A stretch of 64,000 nt of DNA from Bacillus multifaciens (lineage in GTDB: Bacteria > Bacillota > Bacilli > Bacillales > Bacillaceae_G), in the NCBI RefSeq assembly GCF_030756675.1, contig NZ_JAVBXD010000004.1, positions 1-64,000 on the forward strand. The letters are read 5' to 3'. The notes below the pieces were generated by a model. The model saw only the letters and a list, made by a program, of their open reading frames with translations. It was not told where the DNA came from and did no database searches. Positions within the stretch are counted from its first letter, which is position 1, and the number at the start of each line of letters is the position of its first letter. This document shows positions 1-8,748 of this stretch, piece by piece. A program made the position numbers and the translations under genes.

Positions 1-165
1 ATTGCTGCTATGCAGAAAAAAAGGAGCTTCCACTCGCTTTCTCCCTTTGTTTTCACTTCGCATGTGGCAGGAAAAGGCACTGACCGCTTCTATGCATGGC
101 CAGATGCTCTCGCCCACCTAAAAAAAGATGGTTTTATGTCAGTTTTTTAATTCGTATTTATATAT
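1..165 (+). repeat. bcr1-like intergenic repeat, copy A (cut by window start)
   Basis: Shares long stretches with four other places in the window (8407-8598, 32228-32389, 44942-45131, and inverted at 60621-60811). The common core includes CTATGCAG, GTGGCAGGAAAAGGC, TGACCGC-TCTATGCA and GGCCAG-TGCTCT, ending in a TTTTTTAATT then TATATATA tail. Length, sequence character and dispersed intergenic placement fit the bcr1 element known from the Bacillus cereus group; the family name is from memory and not checked. The left end lies outside the window. Confidence 0.8.
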
Positions 166-167
166 AT

Positions 168-202
168 AAAAGAGCCTCTCTCTAAAAGAGTGGCCCTTTT
201 GT
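168..202 (-). terminator. Probable terminator of the MBL-fold gene
   Basis: Imperfect inverted repeat AAAAGAGCC / GGCCCTTTT with an inner CTCT/AGAG pair, just downstream of the minus-strand gene ending at 236. It could also end transcription entering from the repeat on the plus strand. Confidence 0.5.
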
Positions 203-235
203 ATTTAATGTCGTTCTTCGGAATAAAGTAGTATG

Positions 236-1102
236 TTACAAGTTAACCATTTCATAACCATTTACAAAGTACTCTATTGTTTCTAACTCATCTTCGTTTA
301 ATTCTCTATCAAGTTCTTGTTTATACGCCGTTTTTATTTTTTCTGCATCGCCTTTATGTATTTCCGTGTAGGTACCTACTGTTTTTAGCAAACGAATCTC
401 TTGCAAAAATTCATTTCTATCAATTGCTTTCCCGTGTGAAAGAATATAGGTCTCAGCATCAAATTTCTCTAATTCTCGTATTAATTCAAACGTTCGTTTC
501 GTTGTATAGTTCCACTTCGAAGAAAAAATATCTGCATAGATACAATCTCCTAAAAACAATATCTTTTCTTCTTTAATATAAATAACAACGGAGTCATGTG
601 AATGGTCACCTCCCACATGCTTTAACACACATGTCACATCACCAAGGTCTAATTCAAGTTGTTTCTGAAACGTTAATGACGGTAAGACAATTTGAATATT
701 TCTTGGTTGTTCACTGAATTCTTTTTTTATACAACTAGCACAAAATTCAATTTCTGTACCTTCTTTTACCCGTATGTCCAAGGCCTCATCTGTCCATTCA
801 TAAGAAACGAGTGTATTCATCTCTTCTTTTGTTTCACTATGCGCGATAGACAAAGCATTTTTTAATACAGGTAATCCAAAAATATGATCCCAATGCCAGT
901 GTGTTAATGCAACGAAATCAGGATTTGAGATGTTTTGTTCGTTTAGCATTTCTAAAAACAAATGTGCATGTGCTTCTGAATTACCTGCATCTATCATCAA
1001 AGTCTTTTCTTTTCCAACTACCATTCCTAAGATAGGTCTATCTGTTTCAGAAACAGGTGTCATATACCAAAATGAATGTCCTATTTTTTTAATTTGCTGC
1101 AT
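236..1102 (-). CDS. MBL-fold metallo-hydrolase
   Basis: A 288-residue metallo-beta-lactamase-fold hydrolase. The metal-binding signature THWHWDH lies near residue 71, a second histidine in GGDHSHD near residue 162, an aspartate in FLGDC and a late histidine in LSHGK. These are the ligands expected for a dinuclear zinc site. The ATG at 1102 (MQQIKK) is preferred over the ATG at 1117, because the latter overlaps the GGAGG ribosome binding site. The substrate cannot be told; relatives include thiolesterases, lactonases and quinol-type hydrolases. It stands alone, with about 640 bp of gene-free DNA upstream. Confidence 0.85.
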   Translation of the reverse strand: MQQIKKIGHSFWYMTPVSETDRPILGMVVGKEKTLMIDAGNSEAHAHLFLEMLNEQNISNPDFVALTHWHWDHIFGLPVLKNALSIAHSETKEEMNTLVSYEWTDEALDIRVKEGTEIEFCASCIKKEFSEQPRNIQIVLPSLTFQKQLELDLGDVTCVLKHVGGDHSHDSVVIYIKEEKILFLGDCIYADIFSSKWNYTTKRTFELIRELEKFDAETYILSHGKAIDRNEFLQEIRLLKTVGTYTEIHKGDAEKIKTAYKQELDRELNEDELETIEYFVNGYEMVNL

Positions 1103-1700
1103 AACTATTGCCTCCATTTATGACTGTGTAAGAACTGCCACCAAAGAAATTTCTTAGCTTTGTATTTTGATTACTAGTAAATGAATACATCAAAATATAA
1201 TCATTCTTCATATTTTTTCTAATGCAATACAAATACTGATGGTTATTTTTCCGTTGAACAAAATAGCCCTGTTTCATCGGAACTAATTGTTTGTCTATAT
1301 TCTCCTACCGTTTAAGCTAATTCAGACAGGAATATTTTTTCTCAGTACTTGTTACTTTTAATCTTTTTTGCAGTCCGAACTCATCTTTCAATTATATTGA
1401 TTATATTACAATTTATATAAATGAGATACATCCAATACGCAACTTCATGTGAACCAATTTAATACCTACCCAACACAATCAGCCCATGTTGAATCATATG
1501 TAAGAATTCATATTCCAAACAAAAAATTCATTTAGATTAAGAAAAAGAAATTAAAAATTTCGAAAAAACCCTTTTCCAATGAGCAACGTTTGTTATTCAT
1601 TTGCAATCATACAAAAAGTGGTTTATTATGATTTGCTTTTATGTTATTAATAGATTTATTATCATTACGGTACATGAAATTTTTAATATTTACACTCCTA
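1103..1700. other. Gene-free AT-rich stretch
   Basis: About 600 bp upstream of the MBL-fold gene. A 62-codon minus-strand frame at 1089-1277 runs through the ribosome binding site of that gene, has no recognisable match and no convincing start, and is not called. I see no repeat or RNA signature here. Confidence 0.4.
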
Positions 1701-1746
1701 AACTAAACAAGCGAGCATTGATATATCAATGCTCGCTTGTTTAGTT
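1701..1746. terminator. Perfect 46-bp palindrome, terminator of the telA operon
   Basis: Arms 1701-1722 and 1725-1746 are exact reverse complements (AACTAAACAAGCGAGCATTG and its complement). The minus-strand stop codon at 1741-1743 is inside the stem. It very probably ends the operon of the two genes at 1741-3698. Confidence 0.8.
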
Positions 1747-2571
1747 CTTAAATTTCTCTTTGGCCGCACGCATCTTCACTTGTAAATCGTGATCGACAGC
1801 GTTGCGAATGTTACGTTCTACTGTTTCCATCTCTTTTTGAAATCCTTTTAGATAGATCGTAAGCTCTTCTTCTTTCTCTGAACGCTGCGCCGGTGGTATT
1901 TGTGCAATGAGTGATAACATATCTACTAAGTCTTTCATTAAGAAAGTCTCGAGTTTATGTTGCTGTTCAAACATACGATTTTCTTGATAGTATGGAATAG
2001 CTTGCAGTACAGAGATTGTCACATCATCAATAGATCTTTGCAATGATGGATTTACTGAGCGTTTGTATATTTCAATATGTTTTAATGCATCTGGATAACG
2101 GTCATAAAAGTACAACTTGTAAAACGAGAAATCTGTTGGCTTGGATGGTTGCGTTAACTCCTTTTTCAAGAACTCTTTTACTTTCATCGTCGTCATTTCC
2201 ATATCTTCACTTGTAACTTGCTTTGTTGTTTTTACAGTATAGTGGAGTTTTTTCTGTTTTTCCTTCGGCAACATGGAAAAAATTTGTTCCTTTGTACGAT
2301 CGTTAGATGTACAAAAAAGGACGGTAAACGCTTTTTGACTACTACTTCCCTCCATACGAATCCAGCGGTAAAACAACGGATGTTGCGTGAATTCTTGTAA
2401 AAATGGTACTGTGCTGTGTGATAAACGCTCCATTGAGTCTGTCACTCGTTTATACGGTTTTGTCCACGATAAATAAAATTTTCGGCCAAAATAAGCAAGT
2501 AAAATTACTGCTGTAAGTCCTATCAAAAGGACTATGCCGATAAGTAGCAAAATAAATTCAAAGAAACCCAT
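1741..2571 (-). CDS. Membrane-anchored partner of TelA-like protein, possibly XpaC-like
   Basis: 276 residues. A single strong hydrophobic segment covers residues 4-28 (FILLLIGIVLLIGLTAVILL), followed by a soluble, mostly helical, charged cytoplasmic region. The C-terminal half (FYDRYPDALKHIEIY onward, then long helices) resembles in layout the XpaC family (5-bromo-4-chloroindolyl phosphate hydrolysis) that is paired with TelA/YaaN in Bacillus; that assignment is an inference from context and layout. It lies 23 bp downstream of the TelA gene and is surely cotranscribed with it. The biochemical role is unknown. Confidence 0.6.
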   Translation of the reverse strand: MGFFEFILLLIGIVLLIGLTAVILLAYFGRKFYLSWTKPYKRVTDSMERLSHSTVPFLQEFTQHPLFYRWIRMEGSSSQKAFTVLFCTSNDRTKEQIFSMLPKEKQKKLHYTVKTTKQVTSEDMEMTTMKVKEFLKKELTQPSKPTDFSFYKLYFYDRYPDALKHIEIYKRSVNPSLQRSIDDVTISVLQAIPYYQENRMFEQQHKLETFLMKDLVDMLSLIAQIPPAQRSEKEEELTIYLKGFQKEMETVERNIRNAVDHDLQVKMRAAKEKFKN

Positions 2572-2594
2572 GTTTTCACCTCCTCTATTGTAGT

Positions 2595-3698
2595 TTATTT
2601 AGTTGGACGCTGAATGAGCTTCTTTTTCATTTCATCGTTGAACGTGTCTAGTTCTTTTACAAACATTTTACTCGATTCAATAATACGTTCTGTTGATTTT
2701 TCAGACGCTTCAATCGCCGCAAATACGTTTTGGAATGATTCGCGAAGTTTCTCCATGCCGATTGCTGGATTTTCTAACAACTTAGTCGTTTCTTCTGTAT
2801 TTTGTTTTAACGCCTGTGAATTACTTAATATCATTGATTCGATTGCTTCATTTGTCGCGTTTACAGCATCAATTGTTTTCCTTTGATTCGTTAGCGCCAA
2901 TTGAATAGCTGCTGAAACTGTAACAACGTTTTGCGTCATTGTAATTGCATTTCGAATTGCTTCTGTTAACTTTTCATTATTTTTCTTAATGATATCAACA
3001 GAGGCAATAGATTGAAGTAAGACACTCTTTGCTTGCTGCATGTTACGCGTACGTACAAGTATCTTTTCTAGCGCATCGTTAATTAACGGAACATCTTTTT
3101 GCCGCTCTGGATTTTGTTTTTCTACTTCCAACATATCCGCAAGCTTCTTCCCTAAATACACTTGTTTATCAAGCGCATGAATCTTTTGCTCGGATTGTTC
3201 TTTTAACATTTCTAAACCGACGCTGTCTTCTCGTAAATTATCACGACCAACTAATAGCGCCTTTATAATCTCTTCAATTTGTTTATCAATGGATTGATAT
3301 TTATGAACATAGGTTTCTATCGGATTTTTCTTAAATACTTTGAACATAATTCGTTTCATACCAGATGCATTTAGTGAGTTCGGATCTAATTCTGAAACAA
3401 CTTTACGTAAATCAAGCAAAGTTTTAGGGATATCTTCATTTTTCCCATTCATCATCGCCGTTACTGGGCGTTTTAATGCCGTTAATGTTTGCCCTGCGTC
3501 ACGTTGTTCTTTATCTCCTAAATCAGCAAGTTGTGCCAGTACTTTTGAAAGATCTGCATTATGTTCACTATTTAACTTTTGTACATACAAATCAGCTTCT
3601 TTATTTAGTTCAGCTAATTCCTCATCTTTAATGACTGAATCTACTACTACTTCTATATTGTCCTGTGATAAGATTTCCTTCTTTTGCAATTCCGTCAA
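2595..3698 (-). CDS. TelA/YaaN-family toxic anion resistance protein
   Basis: A 367-residue, almost wholly helical protein with the TelA family pattern: a central FKKNPIETYVHKYQSIDKQI region, then VGRDNLREDSVGLEMLKEQ, and a C-terminal block with QAKSVLLQSIASVDIIKKNNEKL. The family is linked to resistance to tellurite and cell-envelope toxicants, but the mechanism is not settled. The start is taken at TTG 3698 because AAGGAG sits 8 bp before it; the longer frame from 3725 (MYVYKGAIL) covers that ribosome binding site. It is the first gene of a two-gene operon. Confidence 0.85.
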   Translation of the reverse strand: MTELQKKEILSQDNIEVVVDSVIKDEELAELNKEADLYVQKLNSEHNADLSKVLAQLADLGDKEQRDAGQTLTALKRPVTAMMNGKNEDIPKTLLDLRKVVSELDPNSLNASGMKRIMFKVFKKNPIETYVHKYQSIDKQIEEIIKALLVGRDNLREDSVGLEMLKEQSEQKIHALDKQVYLGKKLADMLEVEKQNPERQKDVPLINDALEKILVRTRNMQQAKSVLLQSIASVDIIKKNNEKLTEAIRNAITMTQNVVTVSAAIQLALTNQRKTIDAVNATNEAIESMILSNSQALKQNTEETTKLLENPAIGMEKLRESFQNVFAAIEASEKSTERIIESSKMFVKELDTFNDEMKKKLIQRPTK

Positions 3699-3904
3699 CA
3701 AAATCGCTCCTTTATATACATACACTTATAATTATGGTTAAGTGGCCATTTCTTTAAACGACCTATTTTACAATCATTCTCCGTTTTATATTATAAGTAT
3801 ACCTATTGTATTTTTAATTGTCCTCAGACTTAAGGCTGAGAAACTTCCATTCTTAGGGCGTATTCTTTTGTTTACAAGCTAACAATTCTTCTTATATATT
3901 CTAT

Positions 3905-4492
3905 TTAACTTTTTTTCCTCATAACATAAGCACCCATCTTAAAAGGCAATAACACTGTTTCAAACTTCTTCTCTTCTTCGACTAAATCAAAAAAATTCTG
4001 TAATTCTTCTGCATGCGAAGTTGCATTATCAACGACGATGATACTTTTCGGCATTAAAATACGTTTTAAGTCTTCCCACCACCATAAATATTGCGTGCGT
4101 TCTGCATCTAAAAAAATAAAATCATACGACTTGTCTAGCTGTTCTGATAAAAATGCCCCAGCTTCTTGATTATGGATATGAATATAGTTTGTGAGGTTTG
4201 CTTTTTGGAAGTTTTCATTCGCCTCTGCCACTCGTTTCGATGAAAGTTCAACTGTTGTAACAGTCCCCTTTGTTTTCTCGGCAGCATTAGCTAGCCATAT
4301 TGTAGAGAATCCATTCGATGTTCCAATTTCTAATATGTGTTTCGCTTCACACATTTTCACCATAATAGATAAAAACTGCCCCATTTCTTTAGAAACATTA
4401 CGCAATCTTTCTTCTCTCGTTTCTTTTGTGTGATCATGTTCTAATCCGAATACTTCAAGATCTTGCAGTAATTTTTCTACTTCTATTCTCAT
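3905..4492 (-). CDS. SAM-dependent O-methyltransferase (class I)
   Basis: 195 residues. The SAM-binding glycine-rich motif ILEIGTSNGFSTIWLA and the acidic VTTVELSSKR loop, then DFIFLDAERTQYLWWW and IIVVDNATSH, match the small bacterial catechol/caffeoyl-CoA O-methyltransferase family. The start is ATG 4492 (MRIEVEK), preceded by AAGGGG with a 7-bp gap; the upstream ATG at 4519 has no such site. It is divergent from the RelA-like gene, with a small palindrome between them. The acceptor substrate is unknown. Confidence 0.85.
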   Translation of the reverse strand: MRIEVEKLLQDLEVFGLEHDHTKETREERLRNVSKEMGQFLSIMVKMCEAKHILEIGTSNGFSTIWLANAAEKTKGTVTTVELSSKRVAEANENFQKANLTNYIHIHNQEAGAFLSEQLDKSYDFIFLDAERTQYLWWWEDLKRILMPKSIIVVDNATSHAEELQNFFDLVEEEKKFETVLLPFKMGAYVMRKKS

Positions 4493-4554
4493 ACATATTC
4501 CCCTTTCATTTCTAAACATGAAAAATAGTATATGGATGATGTCAAAAAATAAGA

Positions 4555-4570
4555 TGTAGGTCTACCTACA
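4555..4570. promoter_or_regulatory. Small palindrome in divergent intergenic region
   Basis: TGTAGGT-CT-ACCTACA, two 7-bp arms with a 2-bp centre, between the divergent methyltransferase and RelA-like genes. It fits the size of a repressor operator; no regulator is known. Confidence 0.35.
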
Positions 4571-4657
4571 ATTATATGCTATTAGAAAGGCTTTTTCCTG
4601 TATGAAGGCGAACTATTATTACTTAATTGAAAAAAACAAAAAAATGAAGGTGAATTC

Positions 4658-6061
4658 GTGAAAGAACAACTGATTGATAAAGCTACTTATTTAACTGAAA
4701 ATGAATTTAAGAAGTTTCAATTTGCTATTACATTCGCTGAACAAGCACATGAAGGACAATTTCGTATATCCGGAGAACCTTATATTCTACACCCTTTTGC
4801 TGTTACAGACATATTGCTAGATTGCAAGGCTGATTGTGTAACATTAATTTCGGCATTATTACATGATGTCGTAGAAGATACAAATTATACATTGGAAGAT
4901 ATACAAAAACACTTTGGAAATGAAGTTTCTTATATAGTCGATGGACTAACGAAAGTGGATAAAAAATCTGTACAAAATAAAGAAGAATTTGAAGCAATTA
5001 ATTTCAAAAAATTACTTATGGCTGCACAAAAAGACATTCGAGTGATCATTATAAAAGTAACAGATCGTCTTCACAATATGAGAACACTGCAAGTAAAAAA
5101 TAAACATAAACAAGTTCCTTATGCAAACGAAACAATAAAGATATTTGCTCCACTTTGCCATAAGCTACATTTAAAAACGATACAATATGAATTAGAAGAT
5201 CTTGCATTTTTTTATCTCCATAATCAAAAGTACAAAGGTATGAAACAACTTTTACATAATTACAATCAAATATTACGCCATCTAACAGATACCATTTCTA
5301 CAGACATGCAAAGCTTTCATGACGAACTATTAACATGGCACCTGGATTATGAAATAAGTCCTATTAATACTGCTTACTCTCGTCTACAAGTCATTCAAGA
5401 TGTAACAATGGTTTCAAAAATTCATATTACAACTTCATCCATTTTAGATTGTTATAAAATTCTTGGAATGGTACATCAATTATACGAACCAATTCCACAT
5501 CAATTTGAAGATACAATTTCCATCAATAGCAATTTATTTAACAAATGTTTGAAAACAAAAGTTAAAATCGATAACCACGAGATCGCTATATATATTCAAA
5601 CTGAAGATAGTAAACGAATATATGATGGAGGTATTTTTTCTATACTTTCTAGCGATATGCCGCATTCTCAAGTACAGCAGCTTTCTGAGCAGTTTATGGA
5701 TGATACAATTATGAACAACTTGGAATTAACAAAAGATGCGCTCACTTTCTATGATTTAGTTTCCTACGAACTCTTTCAAGATACAATCGTTGTTTTCACA
5801 CCACAATTACAGCCAATTCATTTACCGGAAGGAGCAACAATTATCGATTTTGCATTTGCAGTAGACACAAAACTAGCAATACATATGTCTTCTGCAAAAA
5901 TAAACGGCGATAAAACATCAATTACGACTACTCTTTCACACCTAGATATTGTTGAAATGATAATTGATTCTCCTACCATTCATCTTGAGGCTAAGTGGTT
6001 GAATTTCGCTAATACTTCTAAAGCACAGTTGGCGATTCATAAAGCGTTTCACGGTGAATAA
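4658..6061 (+). CDS. RelA/SpoT-like protein: HD hydrolase with degenerate synthetase and TGS domain
   Basis: 467 residues from GTG 4658 (GAAGGTG upstream). Residues 20-150 are an HD phosphohydrolase domain with the ppGpp-hydrolase signatures: YILHPFAV, SALLHDVVEDT and TDRLHNMRTL. Residues about 200-340 align in order with the RelA synthetase region (LDCYKILGMVHQLYEPIPHQFED corresponds to CYxxLGxIHxxxxPxPGRFKDYI), but the catalytic EIYDLLAIR and IEIQIRT blocks are not conserved. The end (VFTPQLQPIHLPEGATIIDFAF) is a TGS domain. It is far shorter than the usual 720-740 residues. Likely a (p)ppGpp hydrolase or sensor without synthetase activity; that function is inferred. Confidence 0.8.
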   Translation: MKEQLIDKATYLTENEFKKFQFAITFAEQAHEGQFRISGEPYILHPFAVTDILLDCKADCVTLISALLHDVVEDTNYTLEDIQKHFGNEVSYIVDGLTKVDKKSVQNKEEFEAINFKKLLMAAQKDIRVIIIKVTDRLHNMRTLQVKNKHKQVPYANETIKIFAPLCHKLHLKTIQYELEDLAFFYLHNQKYKGMKQLLHNYNQILRHLTDTISTDMQSFHDELLTWHLDYEISPINTAYSRLQVIQDVTMVSKIHITTSSILDCYKILGMVHQLYEPIPHQFEDTISINSNLFNKCLKTKVKIDNHEIAIYIQTEDSKRIYDGGIFSILSSDMPHSQVQQLSEQFMDDTIMNNLELTKDALTFYDLVSYELFQDTIVVFTPQLQPIHLPEGATIIDFAFAVDTKLAIHMSSAKINGDKTSITTTLSHLDIVEMIIDSPTIHLEAKWLNFANTSKAQLAIHKAFHGE

Positions 6062-6163
6062 GCTCTATACATATTTAATAAACGCAACAATTGTTCCCTT
6101 GTATAGCAACATAAAGTCTTTGTTTCCATAACCTCACTAATATGAGTAAATTGTATAATAACA

Positions 6164-6205
6164 TATAAAAGGTGGTACAAATTTAGAATTGTACCACCTT
6201 TTATA
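6164..6205. terminator. Bidirectional terminator
   Basis: Perfect 17-bp stem TATAAAAGGTGGTACAA (6164-6180) with its complement at 6189-6205 and an 8-nt loop, between the convergent RelA-like gene and the gene at 6235. Confidence 0.85.
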
Positions 6206-6234
6206 AAAAAATATATTCAAATAAATAAATTCTA

Positions 6235-6594
6235 CTAATCTCTCATACGTTTCCGAATATCTGCTGCAACCTTAGTAGGATTATCAATTTCAAAAATAAC
6301 ATACTTATATTTTTCGTGACCTTCTAATTCAATCATGACGAGAGGTACTCTATTTTCATAGGAAAGAAAATACCATTCATCAGCATATTTAAAACTTCCC
6401 TCAAAAATGTTAAGGGCAGGAATTGATGTTCCAGGCATGCGAAGCATCCATTGCGGAGCATCAAAATAGTCTACAAACACATTTTTTATTGTGTGAAATG
6501 GCATTTTTAACGATAATTTCACCGCAAAGAAACCTGTTACCCCATTTAATTTTAAAATTACCCCTTCTTCATCAAAGCCTACTTCTCTCCCCAT
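6235..6594 (-). CDS. Hypothetical protein, possibly PH-like fold
   Basis: 119 residues, start ATG 6594 after GGAGAG. There is no signal peptide or membrane span. Alternating beta-type segments (GVILKLNGVTGFFAVKLSLKMPF, WYFLSYENRVPLVMIELEG) ending in one helix (PTKVAADIRKRM) resemble the strand-strand-terminal-helix layout of bacterial PH-like domains, but I do not recognise the family with certainty. It stands alone, convergent with the RelA-like gene. Confidence 0.6.
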   Translation of the reverse strand: MGREVGFDEEGVILKLNGVTGFFAVKLSLKMPFHTIKNVFVDYFDAPQWMLRMPGTSIPALNIFEGSFKYADEWYFLSYENRVPLVMIELEGHEKYKYVIFEIDNPTKVAADIRKRMRD

Positions 6595-6667
6595 GTTCTC
6601 TCTCCTACCTTTTTATAAGTCCATCATCTAAATTGTAACACAGGAAGAAAAAACAGGAAATTCAGAC

Positions 6668-7468
6668 TTATTCAAAATACATAGCAACTGGCGAAATGAT
6701 AAAATTATTTGCTGCTACCACTCCGAATCCTCCTAGCAAATTTGTAGGAAATCCTAAAAATTCATGTAAAATTTCACTTGGTTGCTTATCTATCAGGTTC
6801 GAATAGTCTAGAGAATATATTTCTTTTTTATTTATTTTTTTTGTTATTTTTCCAATAAGGGTAATTTCAACTGATGCATCTGCTGAACCATATTTAAAAG
6901 CGAGTTCCCCTATGCTCTCTGTTAAATAGCACTCCTTAACTGGTATTAAACAATTATCCATCTTTATAAATGAGCTATATGGAATAGCCTCTTTAATATA
7001 TACCAACATATCTTTCACTGAATGAATCTTATTCTTTTGCACACTCACCATATTCTCGTAAGTTTTTTCAAGTTCATTCAGAAAAACAGTCCTTTGTTCG
7101 AGTGTTAATGTTTGTTCAAGGATAGTTTGTACTTCTACATTTTTGGCTTCTTCTAGTTTATTAAAGAGAAATTTAATAAATTTATCATTTATCATTTTTT
7201 GAACAACATCAAAATTTATTGGTTGAAAACTTGAAGTAAACTTCACATATGTACCTGGAGCCAATTCTTCACTGTCTTTCTGCTCATTAAAATTAATTAA
7301 AGAAGAATTTTTATGAAGATAATCTTCAAATTCATTTAGAGTACTATACTGCTGCCCTAGCGTATTTTCCTTTACCTCTATACTTTTCGTCGTACCGATC
7401 AATTCATTATTTATTTGTGCAATAAAAGAATGGATAACATCCTTGTCTAAATATACCAACTCTTTCAA
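6668..7468 (-). CDS. DUF6414-like protein
   Basis: 266 residues from TTG 7468 (AGGAGG 10 bp upstream). The N-terminus, VYLDKDVIHSFIAQIN, matches the opening I associate with the DUF6414 family (a 'YLD...SYLAQI' start), and the middle is helical and charged. The C-terminus (LLGGFGVVAANNFIISPVAMYFE) is mildly hydrophobic. No enzymatic motif is visible and the function is unknown. It is a single gene with a coding remnant about 140 bp upstream at 7612-7740, suggesting an accessory position. Confidence 0.6.
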   Translation of the reverse strand: MKELVYLDKDVIHSFIAQINNELIGTTKSIEVKENTLGQQYSTLNEFEDYLHKNSSLINFNEQKDSEELAPGTYVKFTSSFQPINFDVVQKMINDKFIKFLFNKLEEAKNVEVQTILEQTLTLEQRTVFLNELEKTYENMVSVQKNKIHSVKDMLVYIKEAIPYSSFIKMDNCLIPVKECYLTESIGELAFKYGSADASVEITLIGKITKKINKKEIYSLDYSNLIDKQPSEILHEFLGFPTNLLGGFGVVAANNFIISPVAMYFE

Positions 7469-7611
7469 AAATAGTTCCTCCTAAAAAAACATTTGTTTAT
7501 TCAGTTATTATAATACCTTTTTGTATACATAGATATAGATTTACGAATTAATATCTGTGTATTTTAACAAAAAATTTTACGCTTATATTCTTATATTTAT
7601 TAATTATATAA

Positions 7612-7740
7612 AAAGGTATCCGTATCTCCATCATTAATGGAAACTGGGAAGACAGCTTCCTTGACGTACTAAATAACAAGATTGATTTCGATAACGCTAT
7701 TGAAATCTATGTTTCTAGGTTAGTTCAGTATCAGTCATAA
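7612..7740 (+). pseudogene. C-terminal remnant of an unrecognised gene
   Basis: An open frame of 42 codons with no start codon, ending at TAA 7738-7740. It reads KGIRISIINGNWEDSFLDVL, then NNKIDFDNAIEIY and VSRLVQYQS, which has protein-like composition unlike the surrounding AT-rich DNA. Upstream in frame there is a stop at 7609. I do not recognise the family. Confidence 0.4.
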
Positions 7741-7799
7741 TCTACAAAATAAAAATTATTGAAATAGATACTAAATACACCTTGAAGTTTGTCTCTCAT

Positions 7800-8273
7800 C
7801 TATTCTTCCCTGTCAATTATAAAGCGCAATAAATCTTCTTCTTCATCAAATTTTCCTGCTTCCACAAAACCAAAACTTTTATATAATTGACGAGCAGCAG
7901 CGTTTTCTTTATGAACTGTTAAGCGAATTTCTTTGCACTGCGGATATTGATTTATAATCCATTTCACCATCTCGCAAAGCGCCGCTCGGCCGTATCCTTT
8001 CCCTTGATGCTTTTCATCAATGATAAAGCCATTGATCCAATACATATCATTCGTATTCTCAACAAAAGCATGCATCACAAAACCAATCATCCCCCGCTCT
8101 TTTTCATAAATAGCAAAGGGCAGATAATTCACATGATCACCATCTGGTTTAATAAACACTTTAGCAAGCGATACTGCTACGATAGGAACAAAATGATTTT
8201 GAACGTCTTTTACTTTTAATTTTAGAGCCTCTTGCCAATTCTCTCTCGTCACTGGTTCTAATTGCAATTCCAT
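7800..8273 (-). CDS. GNAT N-acetyltransferase, BltD/polyamine-type
   Basis: 157 residues, ATG 8273 after GGGAGA. The acetyl-CoA motif A is clear: FIIDEKHQGKGYGRAAL near residues 85-101, followed by IRLTVHKENAAARQLYKSFGFVEAG. The order and wording of these motifs resemble the BltD/SpeG-like spermine and spermidine acetyltransferases, so a polyamine or similar amine is a reasonable guess. The acceptor is not proven. Single gene; bcr1-like copy B follows about 130 bp beyond its start. Confidence 0.85.
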   Translation of the reverse strand: MELQLEPVTRENWQEALKLKVKDVQNHFVPIVAVSLAKVFIKPDGDHVNYLPFAIYEKERGMIGFVMHAFVENTNDMYWINGFIIDEKHQGKGYGRAALCEMVKWIINQYPQCKEIRLTVHKENAAARQLYKSFGFVEAGKFDEEEDLLRFIIDREE

Positions 8274-8406
8274 CTAATTCTCCCCTACTCAATCAAAATT
8301 GTATTACTTCTTCTTTCGCTTGTTTTTTATTTGTTACGTTTATAGAAATTACACAAATGCTTGGCATTTCCAAATCACCCACATCTTTGGTTTCATTCTA
8401 TATATC

Positions 8407-8598
8407 CATTTTAATTTCCCGACATATAATCCGCTGCTATGTTTAATCCGACATGACCGCTACTTGCTTTCTCCTTTTGTTTAACCTTGCCTGTGGCAGA
8501 AAAAGGCCCTGACCGCTTCTATGCACGGCCAGATGCTCTCGGCCGCCTAAAAAGAAAGAAGGTTTTTATGTCGATTTTTTAATTTGTATTTATGTATT
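8407..8598 (+). repeat. bcr1-like intergenic repeat, copy B
   Basis: Full-length copy starting with CCATTTTAATTTCCCGACAT and ending near TTTTTTAATTTGTATTTATG. It is more diverged than copies A, D and E in the first third (TAATCCGACATGACCGCTAC replaces the GGAGCTTCCACTCGC stretch), in which it agrees with copy C. It lies between the GNAT gene and zwf. Confidence 0.75.
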
Positions 8599-8748
8599 TC
8601 TTTATTACCTAAAGTTTTCCTTTTTTTCTAAGTAATTCTCATCATTCAATAATCTACAGTGAATTATCCAACCTATATCTTACATGTATTCCCAAATAAA
8701 CCACATACTAAGTTTGAACTTATTTACAATAAAAGTGAGGCTTATTAC

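Noticed and set aside
1089-1277. 62-codon frame upstream of the MBL-fold gene
   Set aside because: It includes that gene's ribosome binding site and looks like random AT-rich sequence.
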